From Alloalcanivorax xenomutans (lineage in GTDB: Bacteria > Pseudomonadota > Gammaproteobacteria > Pseudomonadales > Alcanivoracaceae), in the NCBI RefSeq assembly GCF_900217905.1, contig NZ_OBMO01000003.1:179668-243667 (forward strand): DNA of 64,000 nt. Direction: 5' to 3'. Below the pieces are notes generated by a model. That model had not been told where the DNA came from, ran no database searches, and saw only the letters and a program-made list of their open reading frames with translations. Made by a program: the position numbers and the translations under genes. Positions 7,912 through 16,602 of the stretch are shown one piece after another; the first letter of the stretch is position 1, and each line of letters starts with the position of its first letter.

Positions 7912-8685
7912 ATGACCACTACATGGATTCTGCTGCGCGGACTGATACGCGAGCAGGCCCACTGGCAGGGCTTTGATCGCCGTTTGGCGGAGGTGCTGGG
8001 GGAGGGGAATGAGGTGCGCTGCGTGGATCTTCCCGGTAATGGGCGGCGTCACCATGAGCGCAGCCCCTGCACCGTGGCGGCGATGGTCGATGCCGCCCGT
8101 GCCGAGTTGGGAGACCAGGTGCTGAGCCGACGGCCCAGGCTGGTGGCTCTGTCTCTCGGCGGCATGGTGGGAATGGACTGGCTTCGGCGTTTTCCTGGCG
8201 AACTCGGTGGCGCCGCCCTGATCAACAGCAGTACCGCGCGCTTCAGTCCGTTTTACCAGCGTTTGCAGATAGGTAATTACCCGCGTTTGCTGAGCGATGT
8301 GCTGCTAAGCCGGGATACTGAAGGCAAGGAGCGGGCGATTCTCGAGTTGACCACCAACTTGCTGGCGCCGGACCGTCTGGCCGAAGTGGCGCGGCAATGG
8401 GCTCTGATCGCCGGGCAAAGGCCGGTTTCCACGGCGAACAGTCTGCGCCAATTGTGGGCGGCTACCCGGTTTCGGGCACCCGACCAACTGCCGGAGGGCA
8501 GCCCGGTGCTGATTGTGAATGGGGGAGGGGATCGCCTGGTGAGTCCACGCTGTTCGCAAGCGTTGTCCCGCGCCTGGAACCGGCCATTGAGCGTGCACCC
8601 TCGGGCCGGTCACGATCTGTCCCTGGATGCGCCGGATTGGCTGGCGCGGGAGTTGAAGAGCTGGGCGACGGCGTCGGATTCCTGA
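7912..8685 (+). CDS. Alpha/beta-fold hydrolase
   Basis: This 257-residue protein has the catalytic elements of an alpha/beta hydrolase. The oxyanion segment is near LLRGLIREQAHW, the nucleophile elbow is ALSLGG (Ser about residue 97), an acid lies in NGGGDRLVSP and the histidine in RAGHDLSLD. Substrate is unknown; lipase/esterase or BioH-like activity is possible. The start is uncertain: the ATG at 7861 adds 17 residues and also has a purine-rich leader. A 9-bp hairpin (7813-7821 with 7831-7839) lies in the leader. It is convergent with prc. Confidence 0.75.
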   Translation: MTTTWILLRGLIREQAHWQGFDRRLAEVLGEGNEVRCVDLPGNGRRHHERSPCTVAAMVDAARAELGDQVLSRRPRLVALSLGGMVGMDWLRRFPGELGGAALINSSTARFSPFYQRLQIGNYPRLLSDVLLSRDTEGKERAILELTTNLLAPDRLAEVARQWALIAGQRPVSTANSLRQLWAATRFRAPDQLPEGSPVLIVNGGGDRLVSPRCSQALSRAWNRPLSVHPRAGHDLSLDAPDWLARELKSWATASDS

Positions 8686-8697
8686 CGCGGCGCCCTA

Positions 8698-10809
8698 CTA
8701 ATCCCGTTTGTCCGCCACCCGCTGGGCCTGCGCCAGCTCGATCATATCCGCCAGGATGTGGCCGGTTTCGCGCAGGTAAGGGTCTTTCTTCATCGGATCC
8801 TCCGCCGCTTCCGGATCCAGTGCCCGTTGCTCCTCCAGCGTCCTCAGCGCCGCCATGTCCTTCAGCGGCTCCTCGTCGCGGGCTTTACGGCGGGCGTTTT
8901 CAATGTTCAGACGGCGCTTGTCGAAGCCTTCCTGCCAGGATTCCCGGCTGGCCGCGTTGAGCGTCACTTCCTTACGCTCACGCGCCTCATCCAGCAAGGA
9001 GCGCAGTTCTTCCACATAAACGAACTCGGGATCTTTCTGGATGCGCCTTTCGTGACGCTGCCGCAAGGTCTGCAGGAACGGCATCAGATCCGCCACCTGC
9101 TGATAATCCGCGGAGTCGATTTCATCCCAGGGCAGGGCATTGGGCAGGGCGCCTTCGCCCACCTCGTTGGTATCGATCAGCGACGGCATCAACAGGTCCG
9201 GAACAATGCCCAGATTCTGGTTGCTGGAACCGGACACCCGATAGAATTTGGCGTTGGTCATCTTCAGCTTGCCGTGGTTCAGGTCCAGCAGAGTCTGCAC
9301 CGTTCCCTTGCCGTAGGTGGGCTCGCCCACGATCAGCGCCCGCCCGTAGTCCTGCATGGCGCCGGCAAAAATTTCCGAGGCGGACGCGCTGTAACGGTTC
9401 ACCAGCACCGCCATGGGGCCGGTGTAGAGCATGCCCGGGTACTGGTCATTCTCGACACTGACACGGCCGGATGATTCACGCACCTGCACGGTGGGGCCGC
9501 GGTTGATAAACAGGCTCACCAGCTTGTTGACTTCCAGCAGCGATCCGCCGCCATTGTTGCGCAGATCGATGATCAGGCCGTCCGGATTTTCCTTGCGCAG
9601 TTCCACCAGCAGCTTGGCCACGTCCCGGGTGGTGCTGGTGTAGTTCGGATCGCCACGGTGAAAGGCGTTGAAGTCGAGGTAAAAGGCCGGAATTTCGATG
9701 ATGCCGAGCTTGATGTTCTCGCCATCGTGATTCAGCTCAATGACTTCCTTCTTGGCGGCCTGTTCCTCCAGTACCACCTTGTTGCGCACTATGGTGACCG
9801 TGCGGGTGCTGTGTTCGCCCGCACCGCCGGCGGGAATGATCTCCAGCCGCACCTCGGACCCCTTGGGCCCGCGAATCATGTCGACAACCTCATCCAGACG
9901 CATGCCGACCACATCGACGATGGCGTCCTTGTCACCCTGACCGACCCCGATGATGCGATCCGCCGGCTTCAGTTGTCCGGCCTTGGCGGCGGGACCGCCC
10001 GGCACCAGCCGTACCACCTTGGTATAGCCGTCCTCATACTGCAGCACGGCGCCGATGCCTTCCAGGGAGCGGCTCATGCTGATGTCGAAGTTTTCCGAAT
10101 TATGCGGAGTGAAATAGTTGGTGTGCGGATCGAAGGTCTGCGCCAGCGCGTTCATGTAGAGCTGGAATACGTCCTCGGAGCTGTTTTGCTGCACCCGGCT
10201 GAGCTGGCCTTCGTAGCGGCGCACCAGACGGTCCTGGATTTCACTCTCGGGGGTGCCGTTGAGCCGCATGGACAGCACGGAATTACGCAGATAGTCGTCC
10301 CAAATCTGATCCAGGGCCTGCTGATCCGGTGCCCAATCGGCCTTGGTGCGATCCACCAGCACCTTGCGGTCGCTGTCGAATTTCCATTTATCGATATCGC
10401 CGCGCAGTTGCGTCAACGCTTTCTGTAAACGGTGTTCCACCCGTTGCTGGAAGCGGTTGAAGATGGTGTAGCCCGCCTCCAGAGTGCCTCTGCGCAACTG
10501 ATCGTCGAGTTGGTCGCGATAGCGGTCGAATTCACCGATGTCCTCGGCGGTGAAGTACAGGCGGCTCGGGTCCAGATCCTTGATGTACTGGTCCAGCACC
10601 TGTCCGGACAGAGAATCATTGAAGTCCAGTCGCCGGTAGTGCAATTTCAGGCGGTCGACGATTTCCTTCGCCGCTTCCCGGTGCACCTTATCCGGCTTGA
10701 TGCTGCCCTGGACCTCCGGCGCCGCCTGCAGGCCGTCTCCAATATGCAGGGCGCCGCCCAGCAGCAACCCGGCAACAATCAAGGCACTCAGCTTGCGAAT
10801 TACGCTCAT
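8698..10809 (-). CDS. prc: Tail-specific (C-terminal processing) periplasmic protease
   Basis: This 703-residue protein starts at the ATG complementary to 10807-10809, which is followed directly by a signal peptide (KLSALIVAGLLLGGALHIG). In order it has an N-terminal helical TSP domain, a PDZ domain (about 225-315; GIGAVLQYEDGYTKVVRLVP), an S41 peptidase domain, and a C-terminal DUF3340-type region. The Ser-Lys dyad is seen in YSASASEIFAGA and YGKGTVQTLLDL. E. coli Prc is 682 residues and cleaves periplasmic proteins with non-polar C-termini, acting on cell-wall hydrolases with the adaptor NlpI. The frame extends 28 residues further upstream, but that part is not signal-like. Confidence 0.94.
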   Translation of the reverse strand: MSVIRKLSALIVAGLLLGGALHIGDGLQAAPEVQGSIKPDKVHREAAKEIVDRLKLHYRRLDFNDSLSGQVLDQYIKDLDPSRLYFTAEDIGEFDRYRDQLDDQLRRGTLEAGYTIFNRFQQRVEHRLQKALTQLRGDIDKWKFDSDRKVLVDRTKADWAPDQQALDQIWDDYLRNSVLSMRLNGTPESEIQDRLVRRYEGQLSRVQQNSSEDVFQLYMNALAQTFDPHTNYFTPHNSENFDISMSRSLEGIGAVLQYEDGYTKVVRLVPGGPAAKAGQLKPADRIIGVGQGDKDAIVDVVGMRLDEVVDMIRGPKGSEVRLEIIPAGGAGEHSTRTVTIVRNKVVLEEQAAKKEVIELNHDGENIKLGIIEIPAFYLDFNAFHRGDPNYTSTTRDVAKLLVELRKENPDGLIIDLRNNGGGSLLEVNKLVSLFINRGPTVQVRESSGRVSVENDQYPGMLYTGPMAVLVNRYSASASEIFAGAMQDYGRALIVGEPTYGKGTVQTLLDLNHGKLKMTNAKFYRVSGSSNQNLGIVPDLLMPSLIDTNEVGEGALPNALPWDEIDSADYQQVADLMPFLQTLRQRHERRIQKDPEFVYVEELRSLLDEARERKEVTLNAASRESWQEGFDKRRLNIENARRKARDEEPLKDMAALRTLEEQRALDPEAAEDPMKKDPYLRETGHILADMIELAQAQRVADKRD

Positions 10810-10882
10810 GGACTCACTCAATGATTCATTTACTGGCAGTATACGGGAACCTCTGATTAATTCGTATGGGAGGTCCGGATTT

Positions 10883-10906
10883 GTGACCACCATCCATGGT
10901 GGTCAC
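10883..10906. promoter_or_regulatory. Perfect 10-bp hairpin/operator-like palindrome between prc and the SpmAB-like gene
   Basis: GTGACCACCA (10883-10892) and its exact complement (10897-10906) are separated by TCCA. It lies in the 201-bp divergent intergenic region. A shorter TTTGTGACC copy recurs at about 10955-10963. It could be an operator or an RNA hairpin; no T-run follows on either strand. Confidence 0.4.
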
Positions 10907-11010
10907 CCTGCGGGCCGTCGCCAAGGCGACATCAAACATCGTTCCTGACGATGCGTTTGTGACCGCCACCCACCGCCACGGCATCGACAACACGGAGAGC
11001 ACCGTACACC

Positions 11011-12234
11011 ATGCATCGCCTGTTTACCGGTTTCTTCCTGATCGGCATCGCCGGGGCCATCCTGCAGTTGCTGCTTGGCGATACCGGAGCTCCCGCCCGT
11101 GTGGTGGGCGCGCTGTGGGAAGCGGCCGATCTGGCGGTTCAGGTCAGTCTGGGGCTGATCGGCGTGCTGGCGCTGTGGAGCGGCCTGTTCCGTCTGGCCG
11201 AGCAGAGCCATCTCGCCGACCGGCTTGCCGCTCTGGTTCAACCGGTACTTCATCGTCTGATGCCATCGGTGCCGGAAGGTTCACAGGCCGGCGCCGGCAT
11301 TTCCATGAATATGGCCGCCAACATGCTCGGTCTGGATAACGCCGCCACGCCGCTGGGGCTGAAGGCGATGAGCTCGCTGCAGGAGAGCAATCCACGGCCG
11401 CGAACGGCCAGCGATGCGCAAATCATGTTCCTGGTACTGAACACCTCGGCGGTGACGCTGGTACCGGTAACCGTGCTGCTATACCGCACCCAGCAGGGCG
11501 CGGCCGATCCCGCCGACATCTATTTACCCATGCTGATGGCAACCACCGCTTCCACTTTTGTCGGCGTGGCCCTGACCGCCCGCCTGCAGGGTATACGGCT
11601 ACGGGATCCGATACTGCTTGCTGTCGCCGGCGGTTGGCTGGCGCTGCTCGGTTTGCTTGGGCTGGCGGTATGGTGGGTGCCACCAGACGCCAGCGCGCGG
11701 CTTTCCAGCCTGTTCGGCAATGGCTTGCTGCTGGCGGTAATCGGCGCCTTTTTCGTGGCGGCCTGGCGGGCCCGGGTGGATAGCTATGACGCTTTCATCG
11801 AGGGCGCCAAGGAAGGCTTCAACCTGGCGGTGAGGCTGATTCCGTACCTGGTGGCCATGCTGGCCGCCATCGCCATGTTGCGCGCCAGCGGTGTGCTCGA
11901 AGCGGTGTTGTCGGCGATCCGGCATGCAGCCCTCTGGCTTGGCTGGGATACTCGTTTCGTCGACGCTCTGCCCGTGGCTTTACTGAAACCATTAAGCGGA
12001 TCCGGCGCCCGCGCCGCCATGCTGGATGTCATGCACACGCAAGGCGTGGATTCGCTTGCCGGCCGTATGGCGGCGGTGATGCAGGGCTCCACCGAGACGA
12101 CTTTTTACGTTCTCGCCGTCTACTTTGGCAGTGTCGGAGTGCGAAACTTCCGCTATGCCTTGTGGTGCGGTCTGGCCGCCGACGCCGCCGGCCTGATCAC
12201 CGCGATTCTGGTGAGCTACCTGTTTTTTGGCTGA
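11011..12234 (+). CDS. SpmA-SpmB-like fused nucleoside-recognition (gate) membrane protein
   Basis: This 407-residue polytopic membrane protein contains two gate domains. The N-terminal half carries the SpmA-type segment ISMNMAANMLGLDNAATPLG (about 95-114). The C-terminal half carries the SpmB-type segments AFIEGAKEGFNLAV (about 255), LKPLSGSGARA (about 330) and QGSTETTFYVLAVYFG (about 360). In Bacillus, spmA and spmB are separate genes needed for spore-core dehydration. Here they are joined in one protein of a non-sporulating bacterium; such fusions are widespread in proteobacteria and their substrate is not known. About ten hydrophobic helices are visible. It is divergent from prc. Confidence 0.85.
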   Translation: MHRLFTGFFLIGIAGAILQLLLGDTGAPARVVGALWEAADLAVQVSLGLIGVLALWSGLFRLAEQSHLADRLAALVQPVLHRLMPSVPEGSQAGAGISMNMAANMLGLDNAATPLGLKAMSSLQESNPRPRTASDAQIMFLVLNTSAVTLVPVTVLLYRTQQGAADPADIYLPMLMATTASTFVGVALTARLQGIRLRDPILLAVAGGWLALLGLLGLAVWWVPPDASARLSSLFGNGLLLAVIGAFFVAAWRARVDSYDAFIEGAKEGFNLAVRLIPYLVAMLAAIAMLRASGVLEAVLSAIRHAALWLGWDTRFVDALPVALLKPLSGSGARAAMLDVMHTQGVDSLAGRMAAVMQGSTETTFYVLAVYFGSVGVRNFRYALWCGLAADAAGLITAILVSYLFFG

Positions 12235-12246
12235 TTGCCTGCTCTG

Positions 12247-12888
12247 CTAGCCGGAAAGGTCCGCCGCTGCGGTGACGATATGGCGGAAGGTAAGATTGAG
12301 GCGGGACTCGCGCACCCGCCGGCGGCGGGGCAGGGCGTGTTCATAATAACGCTGTACCTGGGGAGACATAATCAACAGGCTGTCGTGGGACAGTGGCAAC
12401 CGGTGGCTTTGCCGATGCTCGCCATAACGTCGCAGACAGAAGTCGCGGGTGGCACCAAGGTTATAGGACAGGATCAAGGGGGCCGGTCCCAGTTCCGGCT
12501 CATTATCCCGGTGCCACCCCATGGTGTCGTCGCCATCCCGATAGAGATTGGCCAGAGCACCATTGGGCGTTAATCCGGTCAACGCCGTTACCGCGCGCCG
12601 TAATGGCGCCAGCGGATCGGGCCAGCCCCCGGCCCGGTGGGTCAGCCCGGAATAGCGGTAGGTGACGCCGGTGTCGCCCAGCCAGCAGACCAGCCGGGGC
12701 ACCGGGTGGGAACGGCCGAACACCTGTACACGGGGTTGCTCCCAGGGGAGTTCGTTACAAAGCGTGTGGAACAGGTCCATGGCCGAAGGGCCGAGAAGCC
12801 GCTCAATCAGCCAGATACGAGCCCCTCGCCCCAATTCCAGGGGAGGGGGCAGGGAGTCGAGCCGCGACAGGGTGTGGTTGACAGTCAT
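12247..12888 (-). CDS. alkB: AlkB-family 2-oxoglutarate/Fe(II) DNA dealkylase
   Basis: This 213-residue protein shows the HxD iron ligands in GWHRDNEPELG (about residues 125-135) and the distal histidine in YYEHALPRR. The 2-oxoglutarate-binding arginine sits in RVRESRLNLTFR. The N-terminal half has PRLVCWLGDTGVTYRYSG, like ALKBH2/3-type proteins, so the closest relatives are probably the short AlkB2-like dealkylases. These enzymes oxidatively remove 1-methyladenine and 3-methylcytosine. It is convergent with the SpmAB-like gene (12 nt apart) and divergent from corA. No adaptive-response regulator (ada) is adjacent. Confidence 0.88.
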   Translation of the reverse strand: MTVNHTLSRLDSLPPPLELGRGARIWLIERLLGPSAMDLFHTLCNELPWEQPRVQVFGRSHPVPRLVCWLGDTGVTYRYSGLTHRAGGWPDPLAPLRRAVTALTGLTPNGALANLYRDGDDTMGWHRDNEPELGPAPLILSYNLGATRDFCLRRYGEHRQSHRLPLSHDSLLIMSPQVQRYYEHALPRRRRVRESRLNLTFRHIVTAAADLSG

Positions 12889-12982
12889 AGCAACCTGCTC
12901 TATCTAAGCGCCTTTGACCATCTATGTACGCGTGGATGATGCTATGCGCAGTTAGTGGAAGGTCCGTCGCCAGGAGTCTAGC

Positions 12983-13933
12983 ATGCTGTACGTTTACGAT
13001 ATTGAAGACGGAGTGCTCCGCGAGCGGGATGTGGCGGGGTTGACCCCGGACACCGCCAAGGAAGCCAGTTGGATCGACCTGGTGGACGCCACCGATGAGG
13101 AACGGCAGGAGGTGCAGCATCTGTTCCGCCAGGCGCTGCCGGAGTCCGACGATGTGGAGGAAATCGAATCCTCCGCCCGTTTCTTCCATGATGAGCATGG
13201 TCTTCATGTGCACTCCCTGTTCGTTCATCAGAGCGAGGGGCGCCATCGCACCTCGACCGTGGCTTTTGTGTTGCAGCCGGGCCGGCTGTTGACCTTCCGC
13301 GATTCCCGCGCGCCGGATTTTCGTCTCATGCGCATGCGCATCCGGCGCGGCTGGGTCCGTGCCCTGGAGCCCTTGGACATTCTGCTGAGCATTCTTGAGC
13401 AGAAGACCGAGAATCTGGCCGATACGCTGGAGGACATCCATCGGGACCTGGAGGATGTCAGTTATCTGGTGCTGGAGGATGAGGAAGCGGAGCTGGAGGA
13501 CGGCATCGAGAAGCTGGCCCATCTGGAAGACAGCAACGGAAAAATCCGCCTGTGCCTGATGGATACCCAACGTTCGATTTCCTTTATCCAGCGTTATGTA
13601 CGGGCCGACAAGGAACGCCGCCGCACCTGCTCGGAAATCCAGCATGACCTGGACACCCTGATGTCCCACGCCACTTTTCTGTTCGAGAAGATCAACTTCC
13701 TGATGGATTCCACCCAGGGGTTCATCAATATCGAGCAGAACCAGATCATCAAGATCTTTTCCATCGCCGCCGTGGTGTTCCTGCCACCAACCATGATCGC
13801 CAGTATTTATGGCATGAACTTCCAGGTGATGCCGGAACTGAACTGGGAGTTCGGCTATCCGGCGGTGATCGGGCTGATGTTCCTGTCGGGCTTCGCCCCG
13901 TACTGGTATTTCAAGCGGAAAGGCTGGCTGTAA
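12983..13933 (+). CDS. corA: CorA-family magnesium/cobalt transporter
   Basis: This 316-residue protein has a long cytoplasmic helical domain (about 1-250, with a very acidic segment LVLEDEEAELEDG). Two C-terminal transmembrane helices follow, with the diagnostic YGMNF motif at the end of the first (IFSIAAVVFLPPTMIASIYG), and the basic tail YWYFKRKGWL. CorA forms a homopentameric Mg2+ channel gated by intracellular Mg2+. Length matches E. coli CorA (316). The start at 12983 is preceded by CAGGAG. A REP-like palindrome follows at 13993-14062. Confidence 0.95.
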   Translation: MLYVYDIEDGVLRERDVAGLTPDTAKEASWIDLVDATDEERQEVQHLFRQALPESDDVEEIESSARFFHDEHGLHVHSLFVHQSEGRHRTSTVAFVLQPGRLLTFRDSRAPDFRLMRMRIRRGWVRALEPLDILLSILEQKTENLADTLEDIHRDLEDVSYLVLEDEEAELEDGIEKLAHLEDSNGKIRLCLMDTQRSISFIQRYVRADKERRRTCSEIQHDLDTLMSHATFLFEKINFLMDSTQGFINIEQNQIIKIFSIAAVVFLPPTMIASIYGMNFQVMPELNWEFGYPAVIGLMFLSGFAPYWYFKRKGWL

Positions 13934-13992
13934 GCGCACTGTTGGTACGCCCACGCACTGATTGCTCTTCCACCGAGGGCGCTACGAAGCCG

Positions 13993-14062
13993 CTGTGGGA
14001 GCTTGCCTGCAAGCGAATGTACTCGGGCCCCAAGAGATTCGCTTGCAGGCAAGCTCCCACAG
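13993..14062. repeat. REP-like palindrome, copy 1 (26-bp perfect arms)
   Basis: Arms 13993-14018 and 14037-14062 are perfect inverted repeats of 26 bp around an 18-nt spacer. The core GTGGGAGCTTGCCTGCAAG resembles the REP palindromes of Pseudomonas. It lies between the convergent corA and metallo-hydrolase genes. Related copies are at 16513-16582, 53005-53099 and, broken, at 63893-63912. Confidence 0.9.
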
Positions 14063-14073
14063 TGGACCGCGTC

Positions 14074-14913
14074 TCAGGAAGGCAGGCGCCAGAGATCATC
14101 CTGGCGATGGGCGCGGCCATCTTCGTGCAATTTGATCAGATGCGCCTCAAGTGACAGGCACGCCACACCGTGCAGAAATTCAGGCACATCGTCGTAAACC
14201 CGTTTCACCAGGTCCGGCACGCTGGTGGCGTCACCGGTGAGGGCGGCGAAGACTTTCTTTTCCCGCTCCAGCCGGTGCTTGATGGTGTGGTCCACCAGCG
14301 CCAGCGGCTCGTCGATGACGTCGCCATGCCCGGGAGCCATGCGTTTGATGTCCCATTGCCGCAGCTTGTCCAAGGAAGACAGATAGGCACTCATGGAGCC
14401 CGAAGGCGGGGCTATCACCACGGTGGACCCCTGAATCAGATGATCGCCGGTGAACAGCAGCGCCTCTTCCTTCAGCAGATAACACAGGTGGTTGCCGACG
14501 TGACCGGGCGTGGCGATCACCTCCAGGGTCAGGCCGCCGCAGTCCACGGTGTCACCGTCCTTGAGCTCGCGTTCCGGTTCCCACGTGGTGTCCTGCAAGC
14601 CGTCGTCCGGGACCCAGGGGCCTTCCAATACGGCGCCGGTGGCGGCGGCCAGATCATGAGCTCCGGGGGAGTGATCGCGATGGGTATGGGTGACGATGAT
14701 GCGTTCGATCGGACGCCCCAGTTCCTCGGCCGCGGCCAGCAGAGCCTGGGTATGCTCCGGGTCGGTGGGGCCGGGATCAATCACCGTCAGGGCGCGGCCG
14801 CCCACCAGATAGCTGTTGGTGCCGGGGCCGGTCATCATGCCGGGGTTACGGCCCAGCACACGCCAGGCATTGGTAGCGATGGCCGTGGGCTGGCCGGGAA
14901 TCAGCGCCGCCAT
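14074..14913 (-). CDS. Metallo-beta-lactamase-fold hydrolase (LACTB2-like)
   Basis: This 279-residue protein has the metal-binding motif THTHRDHSPG (HxHxDH), then TPGHVGNHL, LFTGDHL and APGHGDVIDE, the full ligand set of the fold. A C-terminal winged-helix-like region (DHTIKHRLEREKKVFAALTG) matches the BLACT_WH domain of LACTB2-type proteins. Human LACTB2 is an endoribonuclease; bacterial members are mostly uncharacterised hydrolases of thioesters or nucleic acids. The start at 14913 has GGAG six bases upstream; the frame extends 18 residues further without a ribosome site. The adjacent gene upstream is 80 bp away. Confidence 0.84.
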   Translation of the reverse strand: MAALIPGQPTAIATNAWRVLGRNPGMMTGPGTNSYLVGGRALTVIDPGPTDPEHTQALLAAAEELGRPIERIIVTHTHRDHSPGAHDLAAATGAVLEGPWVPDDGLQDTTWEPERELKDGDTVDCGGLTLEVIATPGHVGNHLCYLLKEEALLFTGDHLIQGSTVVIAPPSGSMSAYLSSLDKLRQWDIKRMAPGHGDVIDEPLALVDHTIKHRLEREKKVFAALTGDATSVPDLVKRVYDDVPEFLHGVACLSLEAHLIKLHEDGRAHRQDDLWRLPS

Positions 14914-14993
14914 GGTAACTCCATTGATTCGGGAAGCGCATTGTGACCATTTAGTCCCAGCTTGCAAACCCCCCGGTATGATGGCGGCGGTGC

Positions 14994-15470
14994 CTATTCG
15001 CCGTACACTTGTACTTCCCGGACCCGCAATTCCCAGCGGTCCGGCGTCCGCATGCCGCGATCGCGGTCGGCCACCACCGCCACCGGATAACGGCCGCCGG
15101 CGGGCACATGAATGGATACCGGAATCCGCTCTTCATGCAATGTCTCGCAGGCTTTCGCCGGCGGGCAGGAGAGGGCGACCGTATCCAGCAGCACATGGGC
15201 GATGGCATGCTCTCCCCGGTTGCTGATCTCACCACTCACCCGCACCCCGGTCTCCATCTGACTGACACCGGTGACGGTAACGGTGACCGAAGCGGGATCA
15301 CCGGGCACCAGGCGTTCCTGGTCGGTGAACAGAAAGGACATCAGCATCACGGCGCTGGCCACGCCGACCCCGGCGAGCACCAGATAGAAGGGGCGCCGCC
15401 CGGCCTGCCAGCTGCCCCACAGCAACACCACCACTGCGGTAACCACCGCCAGAACCAATAAATACCGCAT
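14994..15470 (-). CDS. Two-helix membrane protein of unknown function
   Basis: This 158-residue protein has two N-terminal transmembrane helices (YLLVLAVVTAVVVLLWGSW and FYLVLAGVGVASAVMLMSFL). An extracytoplasmic domain of about 95 residues follows, with a beta-rich look: ASVTVTVTGVSQMETGVRVS and RYPVAVVADRD. Two cysteines (SCPPAKAC) could form a disulfide. The start at 15470 has AAGGAT upstream. The C-terminal domain resembles an immunoglobulin-like/FxLYD-type fold by pattern only. No function is assigned. Confidence 0.65.
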   Translation of the reverse strand: MRYLLVLAVVTAVVVLLWGSWQAGRRPFYLVLAGVGVASAVMLMSFLFTDQERLVPGDPASVTVTVTGVSQMETGVRVSGEISNRGEHAIAHVLLDTVALSCPPAKACETLHEERIPVSIHVPAGGRYPVAVVADRDRGMRTPDRWELRVREVQVYGE

Positions 15471-15545
15471 GCTCTTTATCCTTCTGTTTTGGTTTCCCCG
15501 ACGACGCCACGGTACCAGCATCATCGGAATGGGAACCGGCTCTGC

Positions 15546-15604
15546 CTATGCCGTTTAGTGGTCCAAACTATGGCCGCTTGCGCTACCATCTATGGCCGCT
15601 TAGT
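15546..15604. repeat. Three direct repeats at an exact 22-nt period upstream of yaaA
   Basis: CTATG-CCGTTTAG begins at 15546, CTATGGCCGCTTG at 15568 and CTATGGCCGCTTAG at 15590. The 22-nt period equals two helical turns, so the copies would face the same side of the DNA. They lie 90-150 bp before the yaaA start. Confidence 0.55.
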
Positions 15605-15693
15605 CATGAGCCGCCATCGCGCTGTCCCGGCATGGCGGTTGCCAGACTATTATGATGGCGGTATTCGCGATTTCATGCCACGGAGGAAAACCC

Positions 15694-16473
15694 ATGCTGA
15701 TAGTGGTCTCGCCGGCCAAGACCCTGGACTACGAGTCACCGTTGCCGGCGCTGCGCGCCACTCAACCGCGCATGTTGGATGACAGTGAAACATTGGTGCA
15801 ACGAGCCCGCAAACTGTCGCCGGCGGATCTGTCCAGCCTGATGGGGGTGAGTGACAAGATCGCCCATCTCAACGTCGAGCGCTTCGCTCTGTGGCAACGC
15901 CCCTTCAACAAGGACAATGCCCGTCCGGCCCTCTTTGCCTTCAAAGGGGATGTTTACACCGGATTGGATGTCAGCCGTTTCAGCAAGGACGATCTCGCCG
16001 CCGCACAGCATCGTTTACGCATGCTGAGCGGCCTTTACGGGGTTTTGCGCCCACTGGATCTGATGCAACCGTATCGTCTGGAAATGGGCACCAGGCTGGA
16101 TACGTCCGCCGGCAAGGATTTGTACGCGTTCTGGGATGACCGCATCACCCGCCAGTTGATCAAGGATATGCGCGTCGTGGGCACCGACGTACTGGTGAAC
16201 CTTGCCTCCAATGAATACTTCAAATCCGTGCGCACCAAACTGCTGCCGGGCCCGGTCATCGAACCGGTCTTTCAGGACGAAAAGAACGGTAAGTACAAAG
16301 TTATCAGCTTCTACGCCAAGAAAGCCCGCGGCCTGATGGCGGCCTGGATATTGCGCGAAGGGATTGAAAAGCCGGAGGATCTGAAGCGATTCAAGGAGGC
16401 GGGGTATCGCTATGACAAAGCGTCTTCCACGGACACCAAACCGGTGTTCCGAAGAGCGGAGCAGGGGGGTTGA
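15694..16473 (+). CDS. yaaA: YaaA, peroxide-stress protein
   Basis: This 259-residue protein opens MLIVVSPAKTLDYESPLP, the signature of the YaaA/DUF328 family, and keeps the conserved segments RPALFAFKGDVYTGLD, LSGLYGVLRPLD and LVNLASNEYFKSV. In E. coli YaaA is induced by OxyR and lowers free iron during hydrogen-peroxide stress, and it has DNA-binding ability. Length equals the family norm (about 257). The ATG at 15694 follows GGAGGAAAACCC; 14 upstream codons in frame are not family-like. Direct repeats upstream (15546-15604) may be regulatory. Confidence 0.94.
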   Translation: MLIVVSPAKTLDYESPLPALRATQPRMLDDSETLVQRARKLSPADLSSLMGVSDKIAHLNVERFALWQRPFNKDNARPALFAFKGDVYTGLDVSRFSKDDLAAAQHRLRMLSGLYGVLRPLDLMQPYRLEMGTRLDTSAGKDLYAFWDDRITRQLIKDMRVVGTDVLVNLASNEYFKSVRTKLLPGPVIEPVFQDEKNGKYKVISFYAKKARGLMAAWILREGIEKPEDLKRFKEAGYRYDKASSTDTKPVFRRAEQGG

Positions 16474-16512
16474 CCGAGTCTTTGGAGGCATGATTTCCCG
16501 GGTCGCCACTCC

Positions 16513-16582
16513 GCCACTGCAGGAGCTTGCCTTGCAAGCGAACTTTGAATTCGCCTGCAGGGCAGGCTCCCACGACAGTGGC
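16513..16582. repeat. REP-like palindrome, copy 2 (imperfect)
   Basis: Outer arms GCCACTG (16513-16519) and CAGTGGC (16576-16582) flank imperfect inner arms containing GGAGCTTGCCTTGCAAGCGA and its degenerate complement. It lies between the convergent yaaA and universal stress protein genes. Confidence 0.75.
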
Positions 16583-16602
16583 CTCTTGGCACCGACCGCG
16601 AC

